64,000 nucleotides of DNA from Brevirhabdus sp. (GTDB taxonomy: Bacteria > Pseudomonadota > Alphaproteobacteria > Rhodobacterales > Rhodobacteraceae), in contig JAGXFH010000060.1 of the NCBI GenBank assembly GCA_024637315.1, positions 1 to 64,000 of the forward strand, read 5' to 3'. Made by a program: the position numbers and the translations under genes. Numbering within the stretch: the stretch's first letter is position 1; each line of letters starts with the position of its first letter. The notes under the pieces were generated by a model, which was given only the letters and a program-made list of their open reading frames with translations, had not been told where the DNA came from and ran no database searches. Below are positions 26,217-35,189 of this stretch, piece after piece.

Positions 26217-26653
26217 GGGTTGTCTCCTTCGACAAAGGAATTCTGGGCCTCGTATTCCGCACGAGTGACGCGGCGATGGTCACCGGCAAGCCGGGCCGAT
26301 GCCAGGGCCCGGTCGACATAGATCTCGGACTCGAGGCCCCAGTCGCGCGCCTCGTCAAACAGCCCCGGCATCAATTCGTAATCGGCATCGTCGCGGTCGG
26401 TGTCCCGGATCCAAAGCGACGAGCCGCAGGTCGCGCAAAATGCGCGTTCCGCAAATTCCGAGGACGCGTATCTGGTCACCTCGCCCGACACGTGGACGCT
26501 GCCCGCAGCCGCATTGAAGGCCAGGAACAGACCGCCGGACCAACGCTGGCACATGCGGCAATGACAGGCGCCCACGTCATGCCCTTTGGCCCGGTCGACA
26601 TGGATCGTGACCGCAGAGCACAGACAGTGGCCAGTGATCGGCTTGTTGGTCAT
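26213..26653 (-). CDS. GFA (glutathione-dependent formaldehyde-activating-like) family protein
   Basis: A 146-residue zinc-binding protein of the GFA/CENP-V fold. The cysteines lie in GHCLCSAVTI, ACHCRMCQRWSGG and FCATCGSSLW, the classical two-zinc pattern of the family. Members include glutathione-formaldehyde activating enzyme, but most, like this one, have no proven reaction. It sits between gltD (105 bases upstream) and gltB (four-base ATGA overlap), so it is probably co-transcribed with glutamate synthase. A 15-codon open frame (26697-26650) ends on its start codon but has no ribosome binding site. Confidence 0.9.
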   Translation of the reverse strand: MTNKPITGHCLCSAVTIHVDRAKGHDVGACHCRMCQRWSGGLFLAFNAAAGSVHVSGEVTRYASSEFAERAFCATCGSSLWIRDTDRDDADYELMPGLFDEARDWGLESEIYVDRALASARLAGDHRRVTRAEYEAQNSFVEGDNP

Positions 26654-26758
26654 CGCTCCGCTTTCTCCGTCATTGTGACATCGCTGTTGTTCGTCATGAG
26701 TCTTCGGTTGGATCGGCTGCCAAACTGCTGGCCTAGGCGTCGCCGCCGCCCGGGGTTG

Positions 26759-28195
26759 CTATTCCGCGGCCATTGCGGCCGTCGCGTTGAGATAGTCCAA
26801 CATCGCTTCCGCCGCCTCGCGGCCATCGCGGATCGCCCAGACCACAAGGCTGGCCCCCCGCTGGATATCACCGCAAGCGTAGACACCTTCGAGGCTGGTT
26901 TCGTGACTGCGGAAGTCAGCCTTGACAGTCCCCCAACGGGTGACCTCCAACTCGGAAACGCCCCAGAGCGCCGGCAGATCCTCGGGGCTGAAACCCAGCG
27001 CCTGAATGACCAAATCGGCAGCTTCCGTATAGTCGGATCCAGCGATGATTTCAGGGCTTTGCCGCCCGCTGGCATCTGGCGCACCCAGACGCATCCTCTG
27101 CACTATCACGCCGTCGACCACATCGCCGCCCGCAAACGCTTTCGGGGCGGAAAGCCATACGAATTCAACACCTTCTTCTTCAGCGTTTGCCACTTCGCGC
27201 TGACTGCCCGGCATGTTGGCCCGATCACGCCGGTAAAGGCATTTGACGCTTGTGGCTCCTTGCCGCACCGCTGTACGGACACAATCCATCGCCGTATCGC
27301 CGCCGCCGATCACCACAACCCGCTTGCCCTCGGCGTTCAATTCGCCACTGTCGAACTCCGGCACTTCATCGCCGAAACTCTTGCGATTGCTGGCGGTCAG
27401 ATAGTCGATCGCCCGCACTACACCCTCTGCGCCAGAGCCTGGGGCCTGCAGGTCGGTGGACTTGTAGACTCCGGTCGCAATCAGCACCGCATCATGCTTG
27501 CCTCGGATCGCATCGAAGGACAGATCCTCGCCGACATTGCAGTTCATCACGAATTCGACGCCGCCATCGCGCAGCTGCTCGATGCGCTGCATCACGATGT
27601 CCTTTTCCAGCTTGAAGCCGGGGATCCCGTAGGTCATCAACCCGCCCGCGCGATCGTACCGGTCGTATACGGTCACCTGAATGCCCGCCCGGCGCAGCAT
27701 GTCCGCAGCCGCAAGCCCGCCCGGTCCCGCTCCAATTATTCCAACCGATTCAGCGCGTTCCGACGCGGGCCGAATCGGCTGAACCCAGCCTTCCTCGAAT
27801 GCGGTATCGGTGATGTATTTCTCGACCGCGCCGATCGTGACAGTGCCATGGCCCGCGGTCTCAATCACGCAATTGCCTTCGCACAACCGGTCCTGCGGGC
27901 AGATCCGGCCACAAATCTCGGGGAAGGTGTTGGTCGCCTGACTGACGTCGTAAGCTTCGCGCAGCCGCCCGGTAGCGGTCAGCCGAAGCCAATCCGGAAT
28001 ATTGTTATGCAGCGGGCAATGGCTCTGGCAGTACGGTACGCCGCACTGGCTGCACCGCCCGGCCTGGTCAGCAGCTTTCTGATCAGCATACTCGGCATAG
28101 ATTTCCTTGAAATCCAACCGGCGCAACAGTGCCGCCCGCTTTTCGGGCATGTCGCGTTCGACGCTCACGAACTTCAGCATCGCCTCTTTCGCCAC
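26759..28195 (-). CDS. gltD: Glutamate synthase small subunit
   Basis: A 478-residue FAD/NADPH oxidoreductase passing electrons to GltB. The N-terminal Fe-S region holds CSQCGVPYCQSHCPLHNNIP and CGRICPQDRLCEGNC; two Rossmann motifs follow, GIIGAGPGGLAAADML (FAD) and VVVIGGGDTAMDCVRTA (NADPH), and ACGDIQRGASLVVWAI near the end binds FAD. The GTG at 28195 is chosen over the open frame to 28243: it has GGGAGGTT four bases upstream and gives VAKEAMLKFV, like known GltD N-termini. It is first in the gltD-GFA-gltB operon. The 154 bases upstream are AT-rich but no clear promoter was identified. Confidence 0.96.
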   Translation of the reverse strand: MAKEAMLKFVSVERDMPEKRAALLRRLDFKEIYAEYADQKAADQAGRCSQCGVPYCQSHCPLHNNIPDWLRLTATGRLREAYDVSQATNTFPEICGRICPQDRLCEGNCVIETAGHGTVTIGAVEKYITDTAFEEGWVQPIRPASERAESVGIIGAGPGGLAAADMLRRAGIQVTVYDRYDRAGGLMTYGIPGFKLEKDIVMQRIEQLRDGGVEFVMNCNVGEDLSFDAIRGKHDAVLIATGVYKSTDLQAPGSGAEGVVRAIDYLTASNRKSFGDEVPEFDSGELNAEGKRVVVIGGGDTAMDCVRTAVRQGATSVKCLYRRDRANMPGSQREVANAEEEGVEFVWLSAPKAFAGGDVVDGVIVQRMRLGAPDASGRQSPEIIAGSDYTEAADLVIQALGFSPEDLPALWGVSELEVTRWGTVKADFRSHETSLEGVYACGDIQRGASLVVWAIRDGREAAEAMLDYLNATAAMAAE

Positions 28196-28199
28196 GGCC

Positions 28200-28207
28200 A
28201 ACCTCCC
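28200..28207 (-). promoter_or_regulatory. Shine-Dalgarno deciding the GTG start of gltD
   Basis: GGGAGGTT on the minus strand, four bases from the GTG at 28195. No comparable site precedes the upstream in-frame codons or the later internal ATG. Confidence 0.7.
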
Positions 28208-28349
28208 AGAAACAATCAGAAGCCCCTCATAGATCGCTCTCAAACGAAATAAAAGGCAGTACTATTTACCTATATATGAGATTTTTGTGTCCCCCAAACG
28301 TTTTTCGAAGAACTCCGACCAGATTTAGGGAACTTGTTATGACCTACTT

Positions 28350-29156
28350 TTAGTAGCCCATGCTCAGGGCAATCGCCGCCGATGCGCCAACGACGATGCG
28401 CCACCACCCAAAAACCCAATAACCACGGCGACTTACATAGGAAAGAAGCCCCCGCACGACGAACATTGCCGCTATGAAGGCAGCTGCAAAGCCGACAACG
28501 ATCTCGGTGGCGGCGCTCAGGTCAAGAACGGCGCGATTCGCAAAAAGATCGTACGCGAACGCTCCGGCCATCGTTGGCATCGAAAGATAGAAAGAGAATT
28601 CCGCCGCAGACCGCTTGTCAGCCCCCATAAGCAGCGCCCCGACGATTGTGGCGCCGCTGCGCGACACCCCGGGAATCATTGCAAAGCACTGAATCACGCC
28701 AATCGAAAGCGCCATCGGAAGTGGGAAATGCATCGCATCGTGATGTCTTGGATTGGTCGCAATCCGATCAACAAACAGCAAAACGATGCCGCCGAGGATC
28801 AGCATCACGGCAATCAACATCGGTGCCTCGAACAGGACCGTCTTGATCACCTCATGGGCCAGTACCCCGACCACGACTGCCGGAAGGAACGCAATCAGCA
28901 CCGAAAGAATGAAACGCCGGGCGGCGGGGTCATGCGGTGCGGCGGTGAAAACCGCGGTCAACTTTGCAGCATACACAATCAGGATTGCGAGAATGGCGCC
29001 CAACTGGATCACCACCTCGAATGATTTTCCGGCCGAATTGAATCCCAGGAAATGGCCGCCGAGAAGAATATGTCCTGTGGAAGATACGGGAATGAACTCC
29101 GTCAGCCCTTCCAGCAAACCCAGGAACAGGGCAACAAACAGCGAGTTTTCGGTCAT
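28350..29156 (-). CDS. uppP: Undecaprenyl-diphosphatase UppP (BacA)
   Basis: A 268-residue inner-membrane phosphatase recycling undecaprenyl pyrophosphate to the monophosphate carrier for peptidoglycan and O-antigen synthesis. The two catalytic repeats are evident: [18 protein letters not shown] (with E and the SSTGH box) near residue 15 and [18 protein letters not shown] in the middle. Seven to eight hydrophobic helices cover the rest. It starts 11 bases after the NDUFA9-like gene's stop and is probably in one transcript with it. Confidence 0.95.
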   Translation of the reverse strand: MTENSLFVALFLGLLEGLTEFIPVSSTGHILLGGHFLGFNSAGKSFEVVIQLGAILAILIVYAAKLTAVFTAAPHDPAARRFILSVLIAFLPAVVVGVLAHEVIKTVLFEAPMLIAVMLILGGIVLLFVDRIATNPRHHDAMHFPLPMALSIGVIQCFAMIPGVSRSGATIVGALLMGADKRSAAEFSFYLSMPTMAGAFAYDLFANRAVLDLSAATEIVVGFAAAFIAAMFVVRGLLSYVSRRGYWVFGWWRIVVGASAAIALSMGY

Positions 29157-29167
29157 TCCTACGCCGC

Positions 29168-30154
29168 TCAGGTCTTACGGAAGTTCTTGGCGCTTTCCTT
29201 GATCGCGGCATACTGCCCCGATGGACGATAGGGCCACAAGTATTCGGGCAGCACTGCCTCCAGCGCGACAGGTTTGATACCTAGATCGGCAAGCCCCTTC
29301 GCCCCTTCGGTGACTATGTTGTCATGACGCAAGCTCCGCACCTGATCACGGGTCAGAATGGTGTTGCTGAACAAACCTAGCGTTACCGCCTGCAACGTAT
29401 CGAACCCCCAACCGATCAACGATCCGACCCCGAACGGCAGATTCACCACAAGCCGCCGGCGCCTGATCACGTCAAGCATCTGGTGCATCAACTCTCTCAG
29501 AGTGCTGACATCGGGGCCGCCCAGTTCGTATATCCCGGCCGGAGCCTGACCCAGAGCGCCCATGACAGCCGCCTTTGCTACATCGTCTACGTAAACCGGC
29601 TGAAACCGCGTTTCGCCACCGACCAGAGCCAGCACCGGCCCAAGCCGGGACATGCCCGCGAACTTGTTGAAGAAGCCGTCCTCTGTTCCGAAAATCACCG
29701 ATGGCCTCAGAATGACGGCTTCTGGGAAATGCGCAAGAATACCTTTCTCGCCCATCGCCTTGCTCCGGCTGTAAAGGCTTTCGCTGTCAGCGTCGGCACC
29801 GAGTGCCGAGATGTGAACCATCCGCCTTACACCCAGTTCTTGTGCGATCCGGGCAATGCGTTCGGCACCTTCATCCTGAACGGCCTCGAAGTTGTTTTTG
29901 CCGCTCTTGGCGAACGTGCCGACGCAATTGACGACCGCATCTGCCCCCATCATCACCGCGCGAACGGAATCGTCGTCGCGGATATTGCAGAAAACCGGCT
30001 CGACCTGGCCCACCGTCCCGTAGGGCTTCACGAACATCGCTTCGTTCGGCCGACGGACCGCAACCCGAACCCGCCAGCCCTCTTTCGCCATGCGCCTTGC
30101 GATATAACGACCGACAAATCCTGATCCGCCATAGATGGTGACAAGCTTCGACAT
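29168..30154 (-). CDS. NDUFA9-like NAD(P)-binding protein (complex I-associated family)
   Basis: A 328-residue atypical short-chain dehydrogenase. The Rossmann loop [19 protein letters not shown] opens the protein, followed by [19 protein letters not shown] and [16 protein letters not shown], then [17 protein letters not shown], all characteristic of the family of complex I subunit NDUFA9 and its alphaproteobacterial homologues. Whether it associates with complex I here is unknown; no nuo genes are in the window. ATG 30154 has GGAG six bases upstream and begins right at the Rossmann strand; an extended frame to 30289 is unlikely. It is divergent from tRNA-Leu. Confidence 0.9.
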   Translation of the reverse strand: MSKLVTIYGGSGFVGRYIARRMAKEGWRVRVAVRRPNEAMFVKPYGTVGQVEPVFCNIRDDDSVRAVMMGADAVVNCVGTFAKSGKNNFEAVQDEGAERIARIAQELGVRRMVHISALGADADSESLYSRSKAMGEKGILAHFPEAVILRPSVIFGTEDGFFNKFAGMSRLGPVLALVGGETRFQPVYVDDVAKAAVMGALGQAPAGIYELGGPDVSTLRELMHQMLDVIRRRRLVVNLPFGVGSLIGWGFDTLQAVTLGLFSNTILTRDQVRSLRHDNIVTEGAKGLADLGIKPVALEAVLPEYLWPYRPSGQYAAIKESAKNFRKT

Positions 30155-30245
30155 CTGCATCTCCAAGTCTGTTGGCAGTTCAATAGCTTTCCCGGGCCAG
30201 GCGAACAAGATGCTATCCTGCGATCGGGAATCCCTCTGACCCCCG

Positions 30246-30274
30246 TTGACAGCCCCAGCCGGCATGTTTACATC
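30246..30274 (+). promoter_or_regulatory. Promoter of tRNA-Leu
   Basis: A perfect -35 TTGACA and TACATC separated by 17 bases, ending 17 bases before the first base of the tRNA. The same two hexamers with the same spacing occur upstream of secA, which supports both. Confidence 0.65.
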
Positions 30275-30291
30275 GCCGCTGCACGACACCT

Positions 30292-30378
30292 GCCCAGGTG
30301 GCGGAATTGGTAGACGCGCTAGCTTCAGGTGCTAGTATTGGCAACGATGTGGAGGTTCGAGTCCTCTCCTGGGCACCA
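30292..30378 (+). tRNA. tRNA-Leu (anticodon CAG)
   Basis: An 87-base class II tRNA. The acceptor stem is GCCCAGG paired with CCTGGGC, followed by discriminator A and an encoded CCA. The D arm contains GGAATTGGTAGACGC, the anticodon stem is CTAGC/GCTAG with loop TTCAGGT (anticodon CAG at 30326-30328, reading CUG), a long variable arm follows as expected for leucine, and the T loop is GGTTCGAGTCC. It is transcribed from the promoter just upstream and lies 25 bases before rnd. Confidence 0.97.
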
Positions 30379-30403
30379 CCCCTCTGACTCGAAGGGGCCA
30401 CGA

Positions 30404-31015
30404 GTGGCGAACTTCCTACACCAAAGTGATCTGCCGGATGATCTGGACCTTGGGCCAGTTGTCGCCATTGATTGCGAGACCATGGGACTCAATCCGCATC
30501 GCGACCGGCTGTGCGTGGTGCAGTTGTCGGGTGGCGACGGCAATGCGCATATCGTTCAGATCGGTAAGGGCCAGAATACAGCGCCCAACCTGTGTCGCGT
30601 GTTGGCCGATCCTGACGTGCTGAAACTGTTCCATTTCGGGCGCTTTGACATCGCCGCCCTGCTGAACGCGTTCGGCACCCTCACCGCTCCGGTCTACTGC
30701 ACCAAGATCGCGTCCAAGCTTATCCGCACCTATACCGACCGCCACGGGCTGAAATACCTGCTGGATGAGTTGCTTTCGGTTGACGTCTCGAAGCAACAGC
30801 AGATGAGCGATTGGGGCGCGGCCGACCTGAGCAAGGCGCAGTTGGACTATGCGGCGTCCGACGTGCTCTACCTGCACAAGCTGAAGGATCAGCTTGATAT
30901 CCGCCTGTACCGCGAGGGTCGCGCTGACTTGGCACAGGCATGCTTTGATTTCCTTCCGAACCGCGCGAAACTTGATCTGGCCGGTTGGCCTGAAATTGAT
31001 ATCTTCGCCCACTAA
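30404..31015 (+). CDS. rnd: Ribonuclease D-like 3'-5' exonuclease
   Basis: A 203-residue DEDD-family exonuclease domain without the HRDC domains of E. coli RNase D. Exo motifs are VVAIDCETMGL (Asp and Glu), LFHFGRFDIAAL (second Asp) and LDYAASDVLYLHKL (Tyr and final Asp). The likely role is 3' trimming of tRNA precursors and other structured RNA. GTG 30404 with AAGGGG six bases upstream gives VANFLHQSDLPDDLDLG, matching alphaproteobacterial homologues; an open frame running back into the tRNA is not coding. It follows tRNA-Leu and precedes kdsD by nine bases. Confidence 0.92.
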   Translation: MANFLHQSDLPDDLDLGPVVAIDCETMGLNPHRDRLCVVQLSGGDGNAHIVQIGKGQNTAPNLCRVLADPDVLKLFHFGRFDIAALLNAFGTLTAPVYCTKIASKLIRTYTDRHGLKYLLDELLSVDVSKQQQMSDWGAADLSKAQLDYAASDVLYLHKLKDQLDIRLYREGRADLAQACFDFLPNRAKLDLAGWPEIDIFAH

Positions 31016-31024
31016 CCAGGGCAG

Positions 31025-31993
31025 ATGAGCAGAATGACCAATGACACCCTACTTGCGACCGGTCGCCGTGTTGTTCAACGCGAAGCGGAAGCGCTGGGGT
31101 CGTTGGCAGATGCGCTTGGTGAAAGCTTCACTGCGTCCGCTCAGTTGATCCTCGATGCGCCCGGCCGCGTCATCGTCTCGGGTATGGGGAAGTCGGGCCA
31201 TATCGCTCGCAAGATTGCGTCGACACTCGCCAGTACCGGAACGCCCGCTCACTTCGTTCACCCCGCCGAGGCTAGTCACGGCGATCTTGGCATGATGGCC
31301 AAGGGTGACGTTGCATTGGTTCTGTCGAATTCCGGCGAAACACCGGAACTGGCAAATCTTGTTGCCTATACCCGTCGGTTCGGCATTCCGCTTATTGGCG
31401 TGGCAGGTCGGCCGGGCAGCACATTGTTGCGTGAGTCCGATGTGGCGATACTCTTGCCCGAGGCCGAGGAGGCCTGTGACAAAGGCATCGTCCCGACAAC
31501 CAGCACGACCATGACACTTGCACTGGGTGACGCGCTGGCAATCGCCCTGATGGAGCATCGCCGCTTTACACCCGAGGATTTCCGCGAGTTTCACCCCGGT
31601 GGCAAACTGGGTGCCAGGCTGTCGCGGGTGCGCGACCTGATGCATGTCGACATGCCCCTTGTCTCAGGCCACACGCCGATGGGCGATGCGCTGCTCTCGA
31701 TCAGCCAGAAGGGCTTTGGCGTTGTGGGCGTTACCTCTGAAAGCGGAGGATTGGTGGGGATCATTACCGATGGCGACCTGCGACGCCATATGGAGGGATT
31801 GCTAAGCTTGACTGCAGAGAAGGTGATGACACAGAATCCGAGAACCATCCGGCCCGAAGCATTGGCGGAAGAAGCGGTCGCGCTGATGAACGAGCGCAAG
31901 ATCACCTGTCTTTTCGTCGTCGATTCGGATCAGGGCGACCATGCGCAGGGAATCCTGCATATCCATGATTGTCTGCGCGCCGGCGTAGTCTAG
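31025..31993 (+). CDS. kdsD: D-arabinose-5-phosphate isomerase (KpsF/GutQ family)
   Basis: A 322-residue enzyme converting ribulose 5-phosphate to arabinose 5-phosphate, the first step to Kdo. The SIS domain (about 40-175) has SGMGKSGHIARKIASTLAST, AEASHGDLGM and LSNSGETPEL; the linker HPGGKLGARLSRVRDLMH leads to two CBS motifs (about 205-322). It lies between rnd and lptC, three bases before lptC, and supplies Kdo for lipopolysaccharide exported by the downstream Lpt proteins and possibly for the glycan locus at 35-46 kb, where kdsB is found. Confidence 0.94.
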   Translation: MSRMTNDTLLATGRRVVQREAEALGSLADALGESFTASAQLILDAPGRVIVSGMGKSGHIARKIASTLASTGTPAHFVHPAEASHGDLGMMAKGDVALVLSNSGETPELANLVAYTRRFGIPLIGVAGRPGSTLLRESDVAILLPEAEEACDKGIVPTTSTTMTLALGDALAIALMEHRRFTPEDFREFHPGGKLGARLSRVRDLMHVDMPLVSGHTPMGDALLSISQKGFGVVGVTSESGGLVGIITDGDLRRHMEGLLSLTAEKVMTQNPRTIRPEALAEEAVALMNERKITCLFVVDSDQGDHAQGILHIHDCLRAGVV

Positions 31994-31996
31994 GCC

Positions 31997-32629
31997 ATGA
32001 CCCTGCACGACAACACTTATTCCCGAGCCGTTGCCTGGCTGAAGGTTTTGCTGCCATTGTTGGCACTCGGCATTCTTTCGACACTTTTCCTTCTGTCACG
32101 CACCGTCGAGCCTTCGCAAACCTTGCCCTACGCCGATGTCGACGCTCAGGAGTTTGCCCGCGAGCAAAGGGTTGGCGCGCCCGACTATTCGGGCGTGGCG
32201 GCCAACGGCGCAGCTATCTCTCTGATTGCCGAAAGCGCGCGTCCGCGTCTCGACCGTCCCGAGATCATCGACGCCAGCAAACTGGACGCACGCATCAAGC
32301 AGACCGATGGAACCGTTCTGGATATTCGCGCACTCGCCGGAACCCTCAACTCCGAGATCGAGGATGCGTTGCTGACCGGCGGCGTCAGAGTCACGAGTTC
32401 AACTGGCTACGAAATGAAGACGGAAAAGCTGATGGCACTGCTTGACGGGTCAGAGATGCAGACCGATACCGCCGTTGTCGTCGAAGGACCCGAAGGCCGG
32501 ATCGAGGCTGGCGGCATGCACATGCAGCTGAAATCATCGAAAGACGACCGTCGCGGCTATGTGGTTGTTTTCAACGGCGGCGTGAAGCTGATATACACGC
32601 CGAAAGACAACGTCCCTGGATCGCCATGA
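31997..32629 (+). CDS. lptC: LPS export protein LptC
   Basis: A 210-residue bitopic inner-membrane protein of the LPS transport bridge. Residues about 14-34 (WLKVLLPLLALGILSTLFLL) form the single membrane helix, and the periplasmic part is a beta-jellyroll with repeats such as GTVLDIRALAGTL and GRIEAGGMHMQL. LptC couples the LptBFG extractor to LptA. The stop of lptC overlaps the start of lptA by four bases (ATGA). It is part of the kdsD-lptC-lptA-lptB run. Confidence 0.9.
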   Translation: MTLHDNTYSRAVAWLKVLLPLLALGILSTLFLLSRTVEPSQTLPYADVDAQEFAREQRVGAPDYSGVAANGAAISLIAESARPRLDRPEIIDASKLDARIKQTDGTVLDIRALAGTLNSEIEDALLTGGVRVTSSTGYEMKTEKLMALLDGSEMQTDTAVVVEGPEGRIEAGGMHMQLKSSKDDRRGYVVVFNGGVKLIYTPKDNVPGSP

Positions 32630-33123
32630 AGCCTCGTATTCCCCTAGCCATCGCATTCGCAACATTCGGCACAATGGCGCTTGCACAAGGCACCGAGATC
32701 GCGTTTGGCGATGGTCGGCCTGATTCAGCGCTGCCGGTGGAAGTCACTGCCGACTCGCTGCGGGTCGATCAGAACAGTGGTACGGCAATGTTCACCGGAA
32801 GCGTCTTGGTGGGACAGGGCGAAATGCGTCTCTCGGCGGATCAGGTTGAAGTGCGATACCTCATGAAAGACGGCAACTCGACGGGCGAAGTTGCGCAGGT
32901 CTTGGCGACGGGCAACGTCACTTTCGTGAACGGTTCGGAAGCGGCAGAAGGCGATGTTGCGGACTACGATGTTCCAAATGGCACCATGTTGCTGACCGGT
33001 GACGTCATCCTAACGCAAGGCAGGAACGTGCTTTCCGGCCAGAAACTTGTCGTGAACATGGACGACGGGACAGGCGTCATGGAAGGCCGCGTGAAATCGA
33101 TCCTTCAGACCGGTGGAAATTGA
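32626..33123 (+). CDS. lptA: Periplasmic LPS transport protein LptA
   Basis: A 165-residue protein with a cleavable signal peptide ([20 protein letters not shown], cleavage likely after ALA) and an OstA/LptA beta-jellyroll containing [34 protein letters not shown] and [17 protein letters not shown]. It forms the periplasmic bridge carrying LPS from LptC to LptD. Its start overlaps lptC by four bases and its stop overlaps lptB as TGATG, implying coupled translation. Confidence 0.93.
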   Translation: MKPRIPLAIAFATFGTMALAQGTEIAFGDGRPDSALPVEVTADSLRVDQNSGTAMFTGSVLVGQGEMRLSADQVEVRYLMKDGNSTGEVAQVLATGNVTFVNGSEAAEGDVADYDVPNGTMLLTGDVILTQGRNVLSGQKLVVNMDDGTGVMEGRVKSILQTGGN

Positions 33124-33884
33124 TGGGTCCGTCCACCGATCTGAGGATCTCTTCCGGCAGTCCGGGTTTACATGTCATTAACCTTCGCAAGAGTTATCGC
33201 AAACGTCTGGTGATCCGTGACGTCAGTATGGATCTGGGGCGCGGCGAGGTCGTGGCGCTGCTGGGGCCGAACGGATCGGGCAAGACAACCTGCTTTTACG
33301 CTATCGCGGGGCTTGTGACGCCAGAGGGCGGGCAAGTGATCATCGATGGACGCGACGTTACCAATTTGCCGATGTATCGCCGCGCCAAGTTGGGGATTGG
33401 GTATCTGCCGCAAGAGGCGTCGATATTCCGCGGACTTTCCGTCGAGGACAACATCCTGGCGATTCTGGAGATCGCGGTGGATGATCGTTCCAAGCGCAAA
33501 GAGCGGCTGGAAGAATTGTTGTCGGAATTCTCGATCACGCACCTTCGGCGCGCGTCCGCGCTGTCGCTTTCGGGGGGCGAACGCCGGCGCGTCGAGATTG
33601 CGCGGTGTTTGGCCGCCGATCCCAAATATGTGCTGCTGGACGAGCCATTCGCCGGTGTGGATCCGATTGCAGTCGGAGAGATCCGTGCGCTTGTCGCGGA
33701 CCTCAAGACGCGGGGCATCGGCGTGCTCATCACCGATCACAATGTGCGAGAGACGCTGGATATCGTCGACCGCGCCTACATCTTGCATGATGGAAAGGTC
33801 CTGATGAGCGGCACCGCAGAGGAAGTTGTGCGCGACGAAAACGTACGCCGCGTGTATCTCGGGCAAAGTTTCAGGATTGGCTGA
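33123..33884 (+). CDS. lptB: LPS export ABC transporter ATPase LptB
   Basis: A 253-residue cytoplasmic ATPase energising LPS extraction with LptFG. Walker A is [16 protein letters not shown], the Q-loop YLPQEASIF, signature [17 protein letters not shown], Walker [16 protein letters not shown] and switch His in ITDHNVRET. The ATG at 33123 overlaps the lptA stop (TGATG); a TTG one codon earlier is less likely. In many relatives rpoN follows; here hpf comes next after 225 bases with no sigma-54 gene. Confidence 0.96.
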   Translation: MGPSTDLRISSGSPGLHVINLRKSYRKRLVIRDVSMDLGRGEVVALLGPNGSGKTTCFYAIAGLVTPEGGQVIIDGRDVTNLPMYRRAKLGIGYLPQEASIFRGLSVEDNILAILEIAVDDRSKRKERLEELLSEFSITHLRRASALSLSGGERRRVEIARCLAADPKYVLLDEPFAGVDPIAVGEIRALVADLKTRGIGVLITDHNVRETLDIVDRAYILHDGKVLMSGTAEEVVRDENVRRVYLGQSFRIG

Positions 33885-34109
33885 AACGCTTGAACATCTT
33901 CGGATTGTGTTGACAGTAAGGGTCCAGATATCGCCAAATGAAGCCAATGAAAAATGTTCATTCATCGTTCGAGCGATGCCGCCCAAGTGCTTTGTTCAGA
34001 ACGCGTCCGACACGGTCGGACCGGCAACTTCCCACAGACCATGATCCGGTGGAAACCCGCAGCCAGCGGCAGCCGGATCATGCGACCGAACTAACCTGAA
34101 GGAGTGATG
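33885..34109. other. 225-base intergenic region between lptB and hpf
   Basis: No gene is seen. It contains a TTGACA at 33910-33915 without a convincing -10 at the right distance, and a perfect dyad AATGAA-AAATG-TTCATT at 33946-33962. The hpf ribosome binding site (AAGGAG) ends it. Promoter activity for hpf is plausible but not shown. Confidence 0.5.
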
Positions 34110-34685
34110 ATGCATTACCAGATCAGTGGCAGGCAAATCGATATCGGTGAGGCCCTTCAGGCCCACGTGCAAAGCGAAATGGACGAGGTTCTGTCCAAGT
34201 ATGCCGGCCGCCCGACAGATGCCAACGTGATATTCTCGAAAAGCGCGCATGAATTCGTTTGTGAAGCGACCGTCCACCTCTCGACCGGATTGACGGCTCA
34301 GGCCAAGGCGCATGCGACCGAGATCTACAGTGCCTTCGACAAATGCAACGAGAAGCTGGACAAGCAACTCCGCCGGTACAAGCGCCGCCTGAAGGATCAT
34401 CATCGCGATCGGGCCGAGCCTGTTGAACTCTCTGGCGCATCGTCCTATATCCTAGCCGCATCGGAAGACGTGGACGACTCGGAGCCGGATTCGCTTCAAC
34501 CAATGATCATCGCCGAGATGGAGACGAAAATACCCTCTATCTCTGTCGGTGAAGCAGTAATGCAAATGGAGCTTGTCGGTGCACCCGTACTGGTCTTTCG
34601 CAATGAAGGGAACAACGGGATCAACGTGGTTTACCGCCGCGAAGATGGAAACATCGGGTGGATTGATCCCCGAAACATGACATGA
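34110..34685 (+). CDS. hpf: Ribosome hibernation-promoting factor, long form
   Basis: A 191-residue protein that dimerises 70S ribosomes in stationary phase. The N-terminal S30AE domain (about 1-100) has HYQISGRQIDIGEALQAHV and YSAFDKCNEKLDKQLRRYKRR; a linker (about 105-130) leads to the C-terminal dimerisation domain (about 135-191) ending VVYRREDGNIGWIDPR, which marks the long form. ATG 34110 is five bases after GGAG; GTG 34104 and ATG 34107 overlap or crowd the Shine-Dalgarno. Gene order with lptB and ptsN matches the classic rpoN operon, minus rpoN. Confidence 0.94.
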   Translation: MHYQISGRQIDIGEALQAHVQSEMDEVLSKYAGRPTDANVIFSKSAHEFVCEATVHLSTGLTAQAKAHATEIYSAFDKCNEKLDKQLRRYKRRLKDHHRDRAEPVELSGASSYILAASEDVDDSEPDSLQPMIIAEMETKIPSISVGEAVMQMELVGAPVLVFRNEGNNGINVVYRREDGNIGWIDPRNMT

Positions 34686-34724
34686 CATGCCATCCTTGAT
34701 GGATTGGCCTAAAAGCAGCTGAAA

Positions 34725-35189
34725 ATGGAACTATCGAGCATACTGAAGCCTTCGGCCGTCAAGGTCGCGGGCAAAGCGACCAGCAAGAAGCGTCTCTTCC
34801 AGGATCTGGGAGAGATCGCTGCGGCTTCATTTGGCCTCAGTCTCGACGACGTGGTGGATGCCCTGCTTGAGCGTGAAAGCCTTGGCCCGACAGGTGTCGG
34901 GCATGGCGTGGCTCTGCCTCATGCTCGCATCGCAGGTCTGGACCGCGTTGTTGGGGCCTTTGTACGTCTGGACACGCCGCTTGAATTCGATGCGGTTGAC
35001 CGACAGCCAGTCGATCTGGTGTTTTCGTTGTTCGCGCCGGTCGATGCGGGGGTTGAGCACCTGAAAGCCTTGGCATTGGTGTCGCGGACAATGCGGGACG
35101 CCGGCATTTGCTCAAAGCTCCGTTCGAATTCCGATCCTTCGGCTCTGCATGCGATCCTAACGGCTGGGCCGGTGACTCAGGCGGCCTGA
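34725..35189 (+). CDS. ptsN: PTS IIA-like nitrogen-regulatory protein PtsN
   Basis: A 154-residue EIIA-Ntr phosphoacceptor. The active His is in GVALPHARIAGL, preceded by LLERESLGPTGVGHG, typical of the family; PVDLVFSLFAPVDAG and a C-terminal helix complete the domain. It receives phosphate from the nitrogen PTS (PtsP/NPr) and regulates potassium and metabolic functions in relatives. It follows hpf by 39 bases. Its last 13 bases overlap the 3' end of the convergent sulfotransferase gene. Confidence 0.94.
   Translation: MELSSILKPSAVKVAGKATSKKRLFQDLGEIAAASFGLSLDDVVDALLERESLGPTGVGHGVALPHARIAGLDRVVGAFVRLDTPLEFDAVDRQPVDLVFSLFAPVDAGVEHLKALALVSRTMRDAGICSKLRSNSDPSALHAILTAGPVTQAA

Noticed and set aside
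26650-26697. 15-codon leader peptide ending on the GFA start codon
   Set aside because: No ribosome binding site, no regulatory codon run and no attenuator-like hairpins seen.
33910-33938. TTGACA as promoter of hpf
   Set aside because: No acceptable -10 hexamer at 16-18 bases; kept only as a note in the intergenic description.
33885-34109. rpoN (sigma-54) expected between lptB and hpf
   Set aside because: Only 225 non-coding bases are present; the gene is absent from this location.
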